This document shows positions 27,534 through 36,542 of a stretch of DNA of 64,000 nt, one piece after another. The stretch is taken from positions 992,001 to 1,056,000 of the forward strand of contig NZ_FNEG01000001.1 of assembly GCF_900100075.1 (NCBI RefSeq). The letters run 5' to 3'. The notes beneath the pieces were generated by a model. That model was not told where the DNA came from. It ran no database searches and saw nothing but the letters and a program-made list of their open reading frames with translations. The position numbers were made by a program, and so were the translations under genes. The first letter of the stretch is position 1. Each line of letters starts with the position of its first letter. Origin of the DNA: Chryseobacterium jejuense. GTDB taxonomy: Bacteria > Bacteroidota > Bacteroidia > Flavobacteriales > Weeksellaceae.

Positions 27534-27857
27534 CTATCCGCCAACCCGTTTGGTTTTATAACCCATATCTTTAAGGATAGCCATTATTTTATCACGGTTG
27601 TCTCCCTGAATGATAATCGTTCCGTCCTTTTCAGAACCGCCTATTCCTAAGGTGGTTTTTATTTTCTTTGAGATTTTTTTCAGATCCTCTTCATTGCCTT
27701 CCCAACCTTCAACAATTGTTACAGGTTTACCGTTTCTTCCTTTCTTCTCAAATTTGCATACCAATGGCTCTTTCTGCTTGAATTCTTCTTCAGGCATTTC
27801 AAAATCCTGCTCTTCATGTTCAGGAAAAAGATTCTTCAATTGATCACGTAAGTCCAT
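27534..27857 (-). CDS. SUI1/eIF1-like translation factor
   Basis: A 107-residue protein whose C-terminal 75 residues form a SUI1 domain (GRNGKPVTIVEGWEG, LGIGGSEKDGTIIIQGD, ILKDMGYKTKRVGG). This is the bacterial YciH group, related to eukaryotic initiation factor 1, which is thought to check start-codon selection on the small ribosomal subunit. The acidic N-terminus (FPEHEEQDFEMPEEE) is typical of the Bacteroidota form. Length is normal. Confidence 0.85.
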   Translation of the reverse strand: MDLRDQLKNLFPEHEEQDFEMPEEEFKQKEPLVCKFEKKGRNGKPVTIVEGWEGNEEDLKKISKKIKTTLGIGGSEKDGTIIIQGDNRDKIMAILKDMGYKTKRVGG

Positions 27858-28158
27858 GCAGCAAAATTAAAAAAGATTTATGAATTTATAAAGGATCTAT
27901 TTCTGAAATTATAAACCCTTTCTAGAAAAAATATTCATGTAAAGCTAAATATCAAGGAATATGCAAAGCAAAATAAAATGAGTTTTGATGATTATTTTAA
28001 AGGATAAGCAGCATAAGATAATTTATAAACCTGTGAAATCAGCAAGATCTGAGAGAACAATACAGCTTGCAGATTATCCAGATGATGCAGATTTTGTTTT
28101 TTTACTCTGAAGAAATAAAAATCAGAACTCCAAATTCTTCTATTCATCGGAAATTCGA
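27858..28158. other. intergenic region upstream of gpmI
   Basis: About 300 bases of AT-rich sequence between the divergently read SUI1 gene and gpmI. A 94-codon reverse frame (27992-28276) overlaps the gpmI start and has no domain, so I reject it. I see no RNA structure or repeat. Confidence 0.5.
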
Positions 28159-28166
28159 TAAATTTG
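28159..28166 (+). promoter_or_regulatory. -7 promoter element of gpmI
   Basis: TAAATTTG matches TAnnTTTG and lies 19 bases before the gpmI start codon. Confidence 0.5.
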
Positions 28167-28185
28167 TATACTAAAGTTTTACAAA

Positions 28186-29727
28186 ATGTCAAAAAAAGCA
28201 ATATTAGCAATTCTTGACGGATGGGGATTGGGAACAAACCCGGACGTTTCTGCCATAGACAAAGCAAATACACCATTTATAGATAGTTGTTATCAAAAAT
28301 TTCCACACACAACCCTTGAAGCAAGCGGTTTAGCGGTTGGTCTTCCTGCCGGACAGATGGGGAATTCCGAAGTAGGTCACATGAACCTTGGAGCCGGAAG
28401 AGTTGTCTACCAAAATCTGGTAAAACTGAATATGGCCGTTGAAAACGGAACATTAGGACAAGAAAAAGTGATCCAGGACGCTTTTGATTATGCTAAAAAG
28501 GAAAATAAAAAAATACATTTCATCGGATTGGTGTCCAATGGAGGAGTACACTCACATATCAATCACCTGAAAGGGTTATTAACCGCAGCCAAAGAATTCG
28601 GTTTGAATGACAATGTCTTTGTACATGCATTCACAGACGGAAGAGACTGCGATCCACATTCTGGATTAGGCTTTATTGAAGAGCTTCAGAACCATATGGA
28701 AGCAACCACCGGAAAACTGGCTACTGTGGTAGGAAGATACTACGCAATGGACAGAGATAAAAGATGGGAACGTGTAAAATTAGCTTACGATGCCCTTGTA
28801 GAAGGAGTTGGATTCGAAACTAGAGATGCACTGGCTGCTATTAAAGATTCATATGCTAATAATGTAACAGATGAATTCCTTAAACCAATTATTTTAGTAA
28901 ATACAACTGCTACAGGAAACGTGGTGCCGGTCGCAAAAATTATCGAAAATGATGTGGTGATCTGTTTCAACTTCCGTACAGACAGAGGAAGAGAAATTAC
29001 AGAAGTTCTTTCCCAAAAGGATTTCCCTGAATATTCTATGAAGAAACTTAACCTTAACTATATTACATTAACCAATTATGACAAGACATTCCAGAATGTT
29101 CAGGTTGTTTTTGATGAAAATGTTTTAACAGAAACCATGGGTGAAGTATTGGAGAAGAATGGAAAAACTCAGATCAGAATCGCTGAAACTGAAAAATATC
29201 CACACGTTACCTTCTTCTTCTCAGGAGGAAGAGAGGAGGAGTTCAATGGGGAAAAAAGACTCTTATGTCCAAGCCCTAAGGATGTTCCTACTTACGATTT
29301 AAAGCCTGAAATGTCAGCTTACGATATCACCAATGCTATTGTTCCGGAACTAGAGCAGGGAACTGCTGATTTTGTATGTCTGAACTTTGCCAATACAGAT
29401 ATGGTAGGACACACGGGTGTTTTTGAAGCCGCTGTAAAAGCTGCAGAAACAGTAGACGCATGCATCGAAAAAGTAGCCACTGCTGCTTATGAAAACGGAT
29501 ATACAGTATTCATTCTTGCAGATCACGGAAACTCAGATGTAATGCTGAATCCGGACGGAACACCTAATACACAGCACTCAACCAATTTAGTTCCTTTTAT
29601 TGTGATGGATAAAGACCATACATGGAGCTTAAAACCAGGAAAACTGGGCGATGTAGCCCCTACAATCCTGAAAGTAATGGGCGTTGAAATACCAAATGCA
29701 ATGACAGGAGATATTTTAGTTAACTAA
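28186..29727 (+). CDS. gpmI: 2,3-bisphosphoglycerate-independent phosphoglycerate mutase
   Basis: A 513-residue enzyme of the alkaline phosphatase superfamily, the usual length. The N-terminus AILDGWG carries the first manganese ligand, MGNSEVGH contains the catalytic Ser61, and the C-terminal FILADHGNSDVM and TQHSTNLVPFI hold the remaining metal ligands. It interconverts 3- and 2-phosphoglycerate in glycolysis and gluconeogenesis in the cytoplasm. It has its own promoter and terminator. Confidence 0.97.
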   Translation: MSKKAILAILDGWGLGTNPDVSAIDKANTPFIDSCYQKFPHTTLEASGLAVGLPAGQMGNSEVGHMNLGAGRVVYQNLVKLNMAVENGTLGQEKVIQDAFDYAKKENKKIHFIGLVSNGGVHSHINHLKGLLTAAKEFGLNDNVFVHAFTDGRDCDPHSGLGFIEELQNHMEATTGKLATVVGRYYAMDRDKRWERVKLAYDALVEGVGFETRDALAAIKDSYANNVTDEFLKPIILVNTTATGNVVPVAKIIENDVVICFNFRTDRGREITEVLSQKDFPEYSMKKLNLNYITLTNYDKTFQNVQVVFDENVLTETMGEVLEKNGKTQIRIAETEKYPHVTFFFSGGREEEFNGEKRLLCPSPKDVPTYDLKPEMSAYDITNAIVPELEQGTADFVCLNFANTDMVGHTGVFEAAVKAAETVDACIEKVATAAYENGYTVFILADHGNSDVMLNPDGTPNTQHSTNLVPFIVMDKDHTWSLKPGKLGDVAPTILKVMGVEIPNAMTGDILVN

Positions 29728-29743
29728 AATTCAATAATATTGT

Positions 29744-29782
29744 TAAAAAAATGCCGTTATAACTATATATCGGCATTTTTTT
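29744..29782 (+). terminator. terminator of gpmI
   Basis: AAAAATGCCG and CGGCATTTTT form a stem around a 14-base loop, followed by seven T, 20 bases after the stop codon. Confidence 0.88.
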
Positions 29783-29846
29783 ATGATTTATGTCAGATAA
29801 GGTATGACTTGCATACTTTATTATGCGTTAAATAATAAATAAATCA

Positions 29847-29854
29847 TATCTTTG
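29847..29854 (+). promoter_or_regulatory. -7 promoter element of the acyl-ACP desaturase gene
   Basis: TATCTTTG followed by C matches TAnnTTTG, 23 bases before the start codon. Confidence 0.55.
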
Positions 29855-29877
29855 CTAATTAAAAACTGAATAGTAAA

Positions 29878-30855
29878 ATGTATCAAAAGCTTGTTAGGAA
29901 AGAAGTAATGGGATTATTGGAAAAGGAAGTAGGTTCTTTTCTTGATAAATTTTTAACGCCAATTGAAAAAATTTGGCAGCCCTCAGATTACCTACCAGAT
30001 CCTTCAAGCGATGAATTTAAACATGACCTTGAAGAAATTCAGACTTTTGCCCGTGAAATGCCTTATGATCTTTTCGTAACACTAATCGGAGACTGTATCA
30101 CAGAAGAAGCACTTCCATCTTACGAATCTTGGTTAATGGGAGTTGACGGTATCAATCAGGAAGAAAAACTAGGTTGGGCTAACTGGGTGAGAGCCTGGAC
30201 AGCAGAAGAAAACAGACACGGAGATCTATTGAATAAATATCTTTACCTATGCGGTAGAGTAAATATGAGAGAAGTTGAAATTACTACTCAATACCTTATT
30301 AATGATGGATTTGATTTGGGTACAAGTATGGACCCATACAGAAACTTCATTTACACCAGTTTCCAGGAAACAGCAACCAATATTTCTCACAGAAGAGTAG
30401 GAACATTGGCCAAGCAATCAGGAAACGGAAAACTTGCTAAAATGTGTGGTGTAATTGCTGCAGATGAGGCAAGACACGCAAAAGCTTACAAACATTTCGT
30501 AGCTAAAATCCTTGAAGTAGATCCATCAGAAATGATTCTTGCATTCGAAGATATGATGCGTAAGAAAATCGTAATGCCTGCTCACTTAATGAGACAGTCA
30601 GGACAGAAGGCAGGAGAACTTTGGGGACATTTCTCAGATGCTGCACAAAGATGTATGGTATATACAGGTAATGATTATATCAATATTATGAAAGATTTGT
30701 TAGATGAATGGAAGATTGAGCACGTAAAAGGTCTTACAGAAAAAGCAGAAAAAGCTCAGGAATATCTGATGAAGCTTCCTGCAAGACTACAGAAGATCAC
30801 AGACAGAGTTTCTACTCCGGATCTTCAGTTCCAGTTTAACTGGGTTAAGAGCTAG
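29878..30855 (+). CDS. acyl-ACP desaturase (ferritin-like di-iron)
   Basis: A 325-residue soluble desaturase of the plant stearoyl-ACP type. Two ExxH iron-binding motifs are visible: EENRH in the helix WTAEENRHGDLL and DEARH in IAADEARHAKAY, with further Glu in SFQETATNISH. It introduces a double bond into an acyl chain bound to acyl carrier protein, which fits membrane fluidity control. The gene is monocistronic, between the gpmI terminator and its own. Confidence 0.9.
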   Translation: MYQKLVRKEVMGLLEKEVGSFLDKFLTPIEKIWQPSDYLPDPSSDEFKHDLEEIQTFAREMPYDLFVTLIGDCITEEALPSYESWLMGVDGINQEEKLGWANWVRAWTAEENRHGDLLNKYLYLCGRVNMREVEITTQYLINDGFDLGTSMDPYRNFIYTSFQETATNISHRRVGTLAKQSGNGKLAKMCGVIAADEARHAKAYKHFVAKILEVDPSEMILAFEDMMRKKIVMPAHLMRQSGQKAGELWGHFSDAAQRCMVYTGNDYINIMKDLLDEWKIEHVKGLTEKAEKAQEYLMKLPARLQKITDRVSTPDLQFQFNWVKS

Positions 30856-30890
30856 TAGCCCATATTATTATTTTAAATTATAAAAGTATT

Positions 30891-30920
30891 GAGTGCCTTT
30901 CTTTTTGGCACTCTTTTTTA
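30891..30920 (+). terminator. terminator of the desaturase gene
   Basis: GAGTGCC pairs with GGCACTC around a 8-base loop and is followed by seven T. The next promoter begins inside this hairpin. Confidence 0.9.
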
Positions 30921-30933
30921 TTTCTTATCTTTG
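30905..30933 (+). promoter_or_regulatory. promoter of the small HAD-like gene
   Basis: TTG (30905-30907), 18 bases, TATCTTTG (30926-30933). This is the best-spaced promoter in the window and it overlaps the preceding terminator. Confidence 0.7.
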
Positions 30934-30954
30934 CAAAGCTAAAAAAAGAACAAA

Positions 30955-31386
30955 ATGTTAAATAATAAAAAGATTGCTGTTGACTTTGACGGGACTATTG
31001 TTGATGACGCTTATCCGGGAATCGGAAAGGCAAAGATCTTTGCTTTTGAGACTCTGAAAAGATTACAGTCAGAAGGATTCAGACTTATTCTTTGGACATA
31101 CAGACACGGGCAAGCGTTAGATGAAGCAGTAGAATTCTGTAAAAAAAATGGAATTGAATTTTATGCAATCAATTCAAGTTTCGAAGGAGAAGTTTTTGAT
31201 TCAGCAAATCAATCCAGAAAATTGGATGCGGACTGGTTCATTGATGATAGAAATATTGGTGGATTCCCTGGATGGGGTGAAATCTACAATATCATTCAGG
31301 AAAGAATAGAATTCCGTGTAGAAGGAGGAGAAGTTTTAGCTTATTCAAAGCTTAAAAAAGAAAAGAAAAAAGGACTTTTCTGGTAA
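30955..31386 (+). CDS. small HAD-superfamily protein
   Basis: A 143-residue protein with the HAD motif I DFDGTIVDD at the N-terminus, motif II-like LILWTYRHG (Thr), and a late acidic motif WFIDDRNIGG. The lack of a cap domain and the length match the BT0820-type phosphatases known from Bacteroidota. A phosphatase acting on a large or polymeric phosphate is likely, but the substrate is unknown. It precedes map by 86 bases. Confidence 0.75.
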   Translation: MLNNKKIAVDFDGTIVDDAYPGIGKAKIFAFETLKRLQSEGFRLILWTYRHGQALDEAVEFCKKNGIEFYAINSSFEGEVFDSANQSRKLDADWFIDDRNIGGFPGWGEIYNIIQERIEFRVEGGEVLAYSKLKKEKKKGLFW

Positions 31387-31472
31387 AATAAAAAAATAAC
31401 AATCTAACAGTGTACTCATCCATCAATTGATCGTGTTACACTGATATATTAATACATTGGTAAATTAATACA

Positions 31473-32282
31473 ATGATTCAATTAAAAACAATAGACGAAC
31501 TGCGTCTGATGAAGGAGAGCGCCCGATTGGTTTCTAAAACATTGGGAATGTTGGCAAAAGAAATTAAGCCGGGAATTACGACTTTATATTTAGATAAATT
31601 GGCACACGATTTTATTAAAGATCACGGTGCTGAACCTGCATTTTTAGGATACGGAGGCTTCCCGAACTCTCTGTGTATTTCTCCAAATGAGCAGGTAGTT
31701 CATGGTTTCCCGAATAATGAAGTAGTAAAAGAAGGAGATGTTCTTTCTGTAGACTGTGGAGTTATTTTGAACGGATTTGTAGGAGATCATGCTTATACCT
31801 TTGAAATCGGTGAAGTAAAACCGGAAGTTAAAAAACTATTGAAAGTTGCTAAAGAATCCCTTTATAAAGGAATCGAGCAATGTATCAGAGGAAAAAGAAT
31901 CGGAGATATCTCTCACGCTATCCAGGCACATTGTGAAAAAGAAGGATATGGAGTGGTAAGAGAGCTTGTAGGACATGGTTTGGGAAGACAAATGCACGAA
32001 GATCCACAAGTTCCTAACTATGGAAAACAGGGAAGCGGTAAAGTAATCAAAGACGGTTTAGCAATTGCTATTGAGCCGATGATTAACCTTGGAACTGAAA
32101 AAGTAAAATTCCATAACGATGGCTGGACGGTAACTACTTTAGATAACCTGCCATCTGCACACTTTGAGCATGATGTAGCCGTAATCAATGGTAAGCCGGT
32201 ATTGCTTTCCACATTTGATTATGTGTATGAAGCATTAGGAATCGTAAGTGACGAAGAAAAGCCTTTCCAACTGGATTTTTAA
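31473..32282 (+). CDS. map: methionine aminopeptidase, type I
   Basis: A 269-residue metalloprotease. The five metal ligands are in standard contexts: Asp94 (SVDCGVI), Asp105 (GDHAYT), His in GHGLGRQMHEDP, Glu in IAIEPMINLG and Glu in SAHFEHDVAV. It removes the initiator methionine from new proteins in the cytoplasm. The stop codon overlaps the start of the next gene by one base (TAATG), so the methyltransferase is cotranslated. Confidence 0.96.
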   Translation: MIQLKTIDELRLMKESARLVSKTLGMLAKEIKPGITTLYLDKLAHDFIKDHGAEPAFLGYGGFPNSLCISPNEQVVHGFPNNEVVKEGDVLSVDCGVILNGFVGDHAYTFEIGEVKPEVKKLLKVAKESLYKGIEQCIRGKRIGDISHAIQAHCEKEGYGVVRELVGHGLGRQMHEDPQVPNYGKQGSGKVIKDGLAIAIEPMINLGTEKVKFHNDGWTVTTLDNLPSAHFEHDVAVINGKPVLLSTFDYVYEALGIVSDEEKPFQLDF

Positions 32283-33049
32283 TGAAAAAGATAACTAAGC
32301 TTTTACTGAACAAAATTCCACGTCCAATGCTTATTAAAATGAGCATCTGGGCAAGACCGCTTATTTATCAGTTTTTCAAAGGAGATCAGTTTTATGATCC
32401 TATTGATGGAAGATCTTACCGCAAGTTTCTGCCGTATGGCTATGGAAAACAAAGAGAAAATGCTCTTTCACCTGGGACGTTAAGTCTGGAAAGACACCGT
32501 CAGATGTGGCTGTATCTTCAGAATGAAACCGATTTCTTCATTAAAAATTATAAAGTACTGCATATTGCTCCTGAACAGGAATTTTTAAGAAAATTCAAGA
32601 GAATGAGCAATCTGAATTATATTTCTGCAGATCTCTATTCTCCCATTGTAGATGTGAAGGCTGATATTCTTGATTTACCTTTCGAGAATGACAGTTTTGA
32701 TATCGTTTTCTGTAACCACGTGCTGGAACATATTGAAGACGATGCAAAAGCGATGAGTGAATTGTACAGGGTGATGAAACCCGGTGGATGGGGAATTCTT
32801 CAGGTTCCGATGAAAAATTCACTGGAAAAAACCTATGAAGACTTTACCATCAAAGATCCGAAAGAACGCCAGAAACATTTTGGCCAATACGATCACGTTC
32901 GTTGGTACGGAATGGATTATTTCGAGCGCTTAAGAAAAGCAGGTTTTGAAGTAGAGCCTAATTTCTATTCGCAGAAATTTCCCGAAGAAGAAATAAAGAA
33001 ATTTGGGTTAAGAAGCAATGAAATCTTACCTATAGTCTATAAAAAATAA
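32282..33049 (+). CDS. SAM-dependent methyltransferase (type 11)
   Basis: A 255-residue protein with a class I methyltransferase core (about 95-190). DILDLPFENDSFDIVFCNHVLEHIEDD and MKPGGWGILQVPM contain the post-motif and motif III regions; motif I is atypical (VLHIAPEQEFLRKF). The N-terminal part is basic and perhaps membrane-associated. Substrate unknown. Translationally coupled to map. Confidence 0.75.
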   Translation: MKKITKLLLNKIPRPMLIKMSIWARPLIYQFFKGDQFYDPIDGRSYRKFLPYGYGKQRENALSPGTLSLERHRQMWLYLQNETDFFIKNYKVLHIAPEQEFLRKFKRMSNLNYISADLYSPIVDVKADILDLPFENDSFDIVFCNHVLEHIEDDAKAMSELYRVMKPGGWGILQVPMKNSLEKTYEDFTIKDPKERQKHFGQYDHVRWYGMDYFERLRKAGFEVEPNFYSQKFPEEEIKKFGLRSNEILPIVYKK

Positions 33050-33050
33050 A

Positions 33051-33083
33051 AAAACCGTCTTCAAATTTTGAAGACGGTTTTCA
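33051..33083 (+). terminator. terminator of the map operon
   Basis: A 13 bp perfect stem (AAAACCGTCTTCA with its complement) around AATTT, followed by CATTTT. It begins within a few bases of the stop codon. Confidence 0.88.
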
Positions 33084-33115
33084 TTTTAAAGTATTGATAG
33101 ATGTTTATGCAATTG

Positions 33116-33448
33116 TTAGTGTGATGAAGACACTGCTTTTAGTCCTACAACAGAACCAATAAGAGTTACAATAAAGAAAACTCTCCAAAAGCTTACAGGA
33201 TCTTTAAAGAAGATAATTCCCATTAAAGCTGTTCCTACGGCTCCAATTCCTGTCCATACCGCATATGCTGTTCCAATAGGCAGCGTCTGAGTAGCTTTGA
33301 TCAGAAGAAGCATACTGATCGTCATGGTTATCAGGAAACCTGTATACCACAAATACATCTCAGTTCCTGATGTTTCTTTTGCCTTTCCTAAACATGATGC
33401 GAAGGCAACCTCAAATAATCCTGCGATAACTAATATGATCCAATTCAT
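33116..33448 (-). CDS. sugE: SMR-family exporter, SugE (Gdx)-type
   Basis: A 110-residue, four-helix small multidrug resistance protein. The conserved membrane Glu (Glu13, LFEVAF), the sequence GTAYAVWTGIGAVGT and the tail GLKAVSS resemble SugE/Gdx more than EmrE. SugE proteins export guanidinium, or quaternary ammonium compounds, in exchange for protons across the inner membrane. No guanidine riboswitch was recognised upstream. Confidence 0.85.
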   Translation of the reverse strand: MNWIILVIAGLFEVAFASCLGKAKETSGTEMYLWYTGFLITMTISMLLLIKATQTLPIGTAYAVWTGIGAVGTALMGIIFFKDPVSFWRVFFIVTLIGSVVGLKAVSSSH

Positions 33449-33528
33449 TGTTAAATTTTTCTACTGCAAATTTCTGCATTTGAAAGGAGAAAAAATTTTA
33501 CAATTGTTAAAAAATGATATTTTGGTAA

Positions 33529-34021
33529 GGAAGCTGGAGGCTGGAAGAGGGAAGCTGCGGTAGTCCGAACCGGATTTTCTGTTATTTTTATCAATGAATA
33601 TAAAGCTGTTATCTATTTACTTTTCTTTCAATAAATAATCATCAATACTAATATGATATACCCTGTAGTATCAATAGGAGCGGACTAAAGTCCGCTTTCA
33701 AAATAAATGTTTATTCCATTGGCTTTAGCCAAAACTTAAAAAATCTTTTATGGATGTTGATGTTTAGTCGTTAAGCAGAATAGTACTTCCATCCTCCATC
33801 CTCCATCTTCCAGCTCCCATCCGTAGTTGTCTCTTTTTTAATAATAAGCAGCATTGATATTACAGACCCTATAATATCAATAGAAGCGGACTTTAGTCCG
33901 CTTTTAAAATAAATGTTTATTCTATTGGCTTTAGCCAAAACTTAAAAAATCTTTTATAGATGCTGAAGTTTAGTCGTTAAGCAGAATAGTACTTCCATCC
34001 TCCATCTTCTAGCTCCCATCC
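33529..34021. repeat. inverted heptad word array, locus II (includes duplicated right arm)
   Basis: Left arm 33529-33556: GGAAGCT, GGAGGCT, GGAAGAG, GGAAGCT in strict 7 bp register. Right arm 33785-33822: ACTTCC, ATCCTCC twice, ATCTTCC, AGCTCCC, ATCC. A second copy of the right arm at 33991-34021 has one ATCCTCC fewer, as expected for slippage. The region between arms holds the palindrome copies B and C. Confidence 0.75.
33650..34021. repeat. tandem duplication of a ~206 bp unit carrying GGCTTTAGCC palindromes (copies B and C)
   Basis: Unit 1 (about 33650-33822) and unit 2 (about 33853-34021) share the order: CCCT..TA.TATCAATAG, hairpin, AAAATAAATGTTTATTC, hairpin TTGGCTTTAGCCAA, AAAACTTAAAAAATC, TTTAGTCGTTAAGCAGAATA, heptads. 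The first hairpin is AGCGGACTAAAGTCCGCT at 33679-33696 and AGCGGACTTTAGTCCGCT at 33885-33902, so its tip is inverted. Both are related to copy A at 20226-20432. Confidence 0.8.
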
Positions 34022-34034
34022 ATAAAACACAATA

Positions 34035-34598
34035 TTATTTAATCTCCGCCCGTATCCTGCTCAAACTCACCTGCGTAATGCCAAGGTAGGAGGCAATATG
34101 GCCAAGCTGAACTCTTTTAAGCAGATCAGGTTGATATTGAATAATATCCTTGTATCGCTCCAGAGAAGTTTTGAATTGTCTTGAAATAATCAGTTCTTCA
34201 GATTTTATCATCTCTGCTTCCGCAAGCTTTCTTCCCCAATTGGCAATATGAATATCCTCATTAAAGAGTCTTCTTAAATTCTCAGTTTCCAAAATGTACA
34301 GATCACAGTCTTCAAGCAGCTCTATGCTTTCATAGCCGGGTTTGCTTTCCACATAGCTCTTCATAGAAAGAACGCACTGGCCCTCACTTCCGAACCAAAA
34401 TGTAATATCATTGTCCGAAGTAGAAGAATAGGCACGGGCAATTCCTTTACGGATAAAATAAATAAAAGGAATAACCTTGTCTGCTTCCATCAGACAATAC
34501 CCTTTGGGGTGTGAAACTTCAGTGATATATGCTTTTAAGCTATTTTTGGAGGCTTCCGGAAGGATATAAATCTGGTCAAGAATCTGGTCTATATTCAT
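34035..34598 (-). CDS. Crp/Fnr-family transcriptional regulator
   Basis: A 187-residue protein with a cNMP-binding-like beta roll (about 15-110; VIPFIYFIRKGIARAYSS, WFGSEGQCVLS) and a C-terminal winged helix (LGHIASYLGITQVSLSRIRAEI). The phosphate-binding RxA motif of true cAMP receptors is not present, so the effector is unknown. Bacteroidota have many such single-gene Crp-like proteins. The stop codon is 14 bases from the heptad array. Confidence 0.8.
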   Translation of the reverse strand: MNIDQILDQIYILPEASKNSLKAYITEVSHPKGYCLMEADKVIPFIYFIRKGIARAYSSTSDNDITFWFGSEGQCVLSMKSYVESKPGYESIELLEDCDLYILETENLRRLFNEDIHIANWGRKLAEAEMIKSEELIISRQFKTSLERYKDIIQYQPDLLKRVQLGHIASYLGITQVSLSRIRAEIK

Positions 34599-34992
34599 AA
34601 AAGATGAATTCTAATATTCAAAAATATCAGTTTTAGGCAATGCAATACAAAATTATTTTGTGGTTTTTTGTGATAAAGGAATACAAAGAGCTGCCAATGG
34701 ATGTGTAACTCCATTAAAGGAGGGTCATGTTAAATTTCGATATTTTCTTGCAAACCCATGAAAATGTATGGTTTTCAAAACGTAAGTGTTCTTTCTTGCA
34801 GTATCATTGTAAACTTTCTAAAGTGAACTTAGGTGTTAAAAGCTTTTGTGACTTTGTGGTTAAAATAGATAAGTTTAAAAGACGAGTGCTAGAATCTCTT
34901 CAAAAATCTTTTGAAATGTACTCCAAAGACAAATAACTCGCTTTTTTTCTTTTAAATATTGAGATTAACCGTAAAGACCAATTTTGTTTTAG
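34599..34992. other. intergenic region between the Crp-like gene and era
   Basis: About 400 bases. A 69-codon forward frame (34727-34936) has no recognisable feature and low-complexity, Lys/Phe/Ser-rich content. Near 34850 the words TTTTGTGA and CTTTGTGG occur in 8 bp register without an inverted partner, possibly a decayed word array. The rest holds nothing I can support. Confidence 0.4.
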
Positions 34993-35000
34993 TAACTTTG
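34993..35000 (+). promoter_or_regulatory. -7 promoter element of era
   Basis: TAACTTTG followed by CA matches TAnnTTTG, 20 bases before the era start. Confidence 0.5.
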
Positions 35001-35020
35001 CAGTTCGTAATATTATTTTT

Positions 35021-35896
35021 ATGCACAAAGCTGGATTTGTAAACATAGTTGGAAAGCCCAATGCCGGAAAATCAACACTTCTTAACCAATTAATGGGAGA
35101 GAAGCTGGCGATTGTAACGCAGAAAGCCCAGACAACCCGTCACAGAATTTTTGGTATTTATAATGAAGAGGACCTTCAGATCGTGTTTTCCGATACTCCA
35201 GGAGTATTGGATCCTAAATACGGATTGCAGGAAAAGATGATGGATTTTGTAAAGGATTCCCTTCAGGATGCCGATGTATTTCTGTTTATTGTTGATGTAA
35301 CAGACAAAGCCGAACCTTCAGAGTTCTTAATTGATAAATTAAATAAAATCCCTGTTCCTGTACTTTTATTATTAAACAAAGTAGATCAGACAGATCAGGC
35401 AGGTCTTGAAACATTGGTAGAAACTTGGCATAATAGGATTCCAAAAGCGGAAATCCTTCCCATTTCTGCCTTGAATGCCTTTAATACGGAAGTTATTTTA
35501 CCTAAATTAAAATCTTTATTGCCTGAAAGCCCACCTTATTACGATAAGGATCAGTATACAGATAAACCTGAAAGATTTTTCGTGAATGAGGCTATTCGTG
35601 AAAAAATCCTTTTGAACTATGATAAAGAAATTCCATATTCTGTAGAGGTTGTGACTGAACAGTTCAAAGAAAAGGAAGGAATTATTTTCATTGATTCTAT
35701 TATTTATGTAGAAAGAGATACCCAAAAAGGAATCATTATCGGACATAAAGGAGAAGCAATCAAAAAGGTAGGTACAGAAGCAAGATTAGACCTTGAGAAG
35801 TTTTTTTCCAAGAAAATTCACTTAAATTTATTTGTGAAAGTGAAAAAAGACTGGAGAAAGAATGACAGAGACCTTAAAAATTTCGGTTACAGATAG
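35021..35896 (+). CDS. era: GTPase Era
   Basis: A 291-residue protein with the G motifs GKPNAGKS (G1, residues 11-18), TTRH (G2), DTPG (G3), NKVD (G4) and SAL (G5), then a type II KH domain with GIIIGHKGEAIKKVG. It binds 16S rRNA and helps to mature the 30S ribosomal subunit, coupling this to growth. Length and domain order are normal. Confidence 0.96.
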   Translation: MHKAGFVNIVGKPNAGKSTLLNQLMGEKLAIVTQKAQTTRHRIFGIYNEEDLQIVFSDTPGVLDPKYGLQEKMMDFVKDSLQDADVFLFIVDVTDKAEPSEFLIDKLNKIPVPVLLLLNKVDQTDQAGLETLVETWHNRIPKAEILPISALNAFNTEVILPKLKSLLPESPPYYDKDQYTDKPERFFVNEAIREKILLNYDKEIPYSVEVVTEQFKEKEGIIFIDSIIYVERDTQKGIIIGHKGEAIKKVGTEARLDLEKFFSKKIHLNLFVKVKKDWRKNDRDLKNFGYR

Positions 35897-35963
35897 ACTA
35901 AAAATGCTGTAAAGCCCGTTGTATTAAAAGATTTTTATTACCTTAGTCTAAATTTTTTAGTAA

Positions 35964-36392
35964 ATGAACTATAATAATTCAAATTCGAGCTCTATACCAA
36001 AAGATATTATTTTATTAGCAGTGAGAGTATTTGTGGGTTTTGCAATGCTTTCTCACGGATACCCTAAGCTCCAAATGTTATTGGCAGGCGGTAAAATTGA
36101 ATTTTTTGATTTTCTGGGAATGGGGCCACAGATTACCCTTATTCTTACAGTACTTGCTGAATTTGTATGTTCAATTCTGCTAATATTAGGACTTTTCACA
36201 AGGGTTTCCTTGGGTTTTCTGATCTTTACAATGGTTATTGCAGGATTTGTAGTTCATGGCGCTGATCCTTTTGAAAAAAGAGAAATGAGCCTTATTTATC
36301 TTTCAGTATATCTTCTTCTGATGATTATCGGAGCCGGAAAGGTTTCTGTAGATCATATGATTGAGAGAAGAAAACGAGCTTCAGACTGGTAA
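35964..36392 (+). CDS. DoxX-family membrane protein
   Basis: A 142-residue four-helix inner-membrane protein. The first helix RVFVGFAMLSHGYPKL and the following AEFVCSILLILGLFTR are typical of DoxX/DoxD-like proteins, which act in thiosulfate or redox stress in some bacteria. No specific role can be assigned here. It follows era by 67 bases and ends before a clear terminator. Confidence 0.8.
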   Translation: MNYNNSNSSSIPKDIILLAVRVFVGFAMLSHGYPKLQMLLAGGKIEFFDFLGMGPQITLILTVLAEFVCSILLILGLFTRVSLGFLIFTMVIAGFVVHGADPFEKREMSLIYLSVYLLLMIIGAGKVSVDHMIERRKRASDW

Positions 36393-36414
36393 AAACTTTA
36401 CAATATAATAAGAC

Positions 36415-36441
36415 AAGAGCACCTTTGGGTGCTCTTTTTTA
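36415..36441 (+). terminator. terminator after doxX-like gene
   Basis: AGAGCACC pairs with GGGTGCTCT around TTT, followed by a T run. Confidence 0.88.
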
Positions 36442-36542
36442 TTGGAGTTATTTTTAAGAATGTCTTTGTTATTAGGGATTTCAGATGGAATTTTACACTT
36501 ATTTATCTCAAAAATCACTACATTCGTAGAAAATGAATCTAT

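Noticed and set aside
27992..28276. 94-codon reverse frame upstream of gpmI
   Set aside because: It overlaps the gpmI promoter and start, and its translation has no recognisable feature.
33449..33650. Guanidine riboswitch upstream of sugE
   Set aside because: No guanidine-I type conserved core could be recognised; only heptads and AT-rich sequence are present.
34727..34936. 69-codon forward frame upstream of era
   Set aside because: Low complexity, no family, overlaps a region with short tandem words; no ribosome-binding context.
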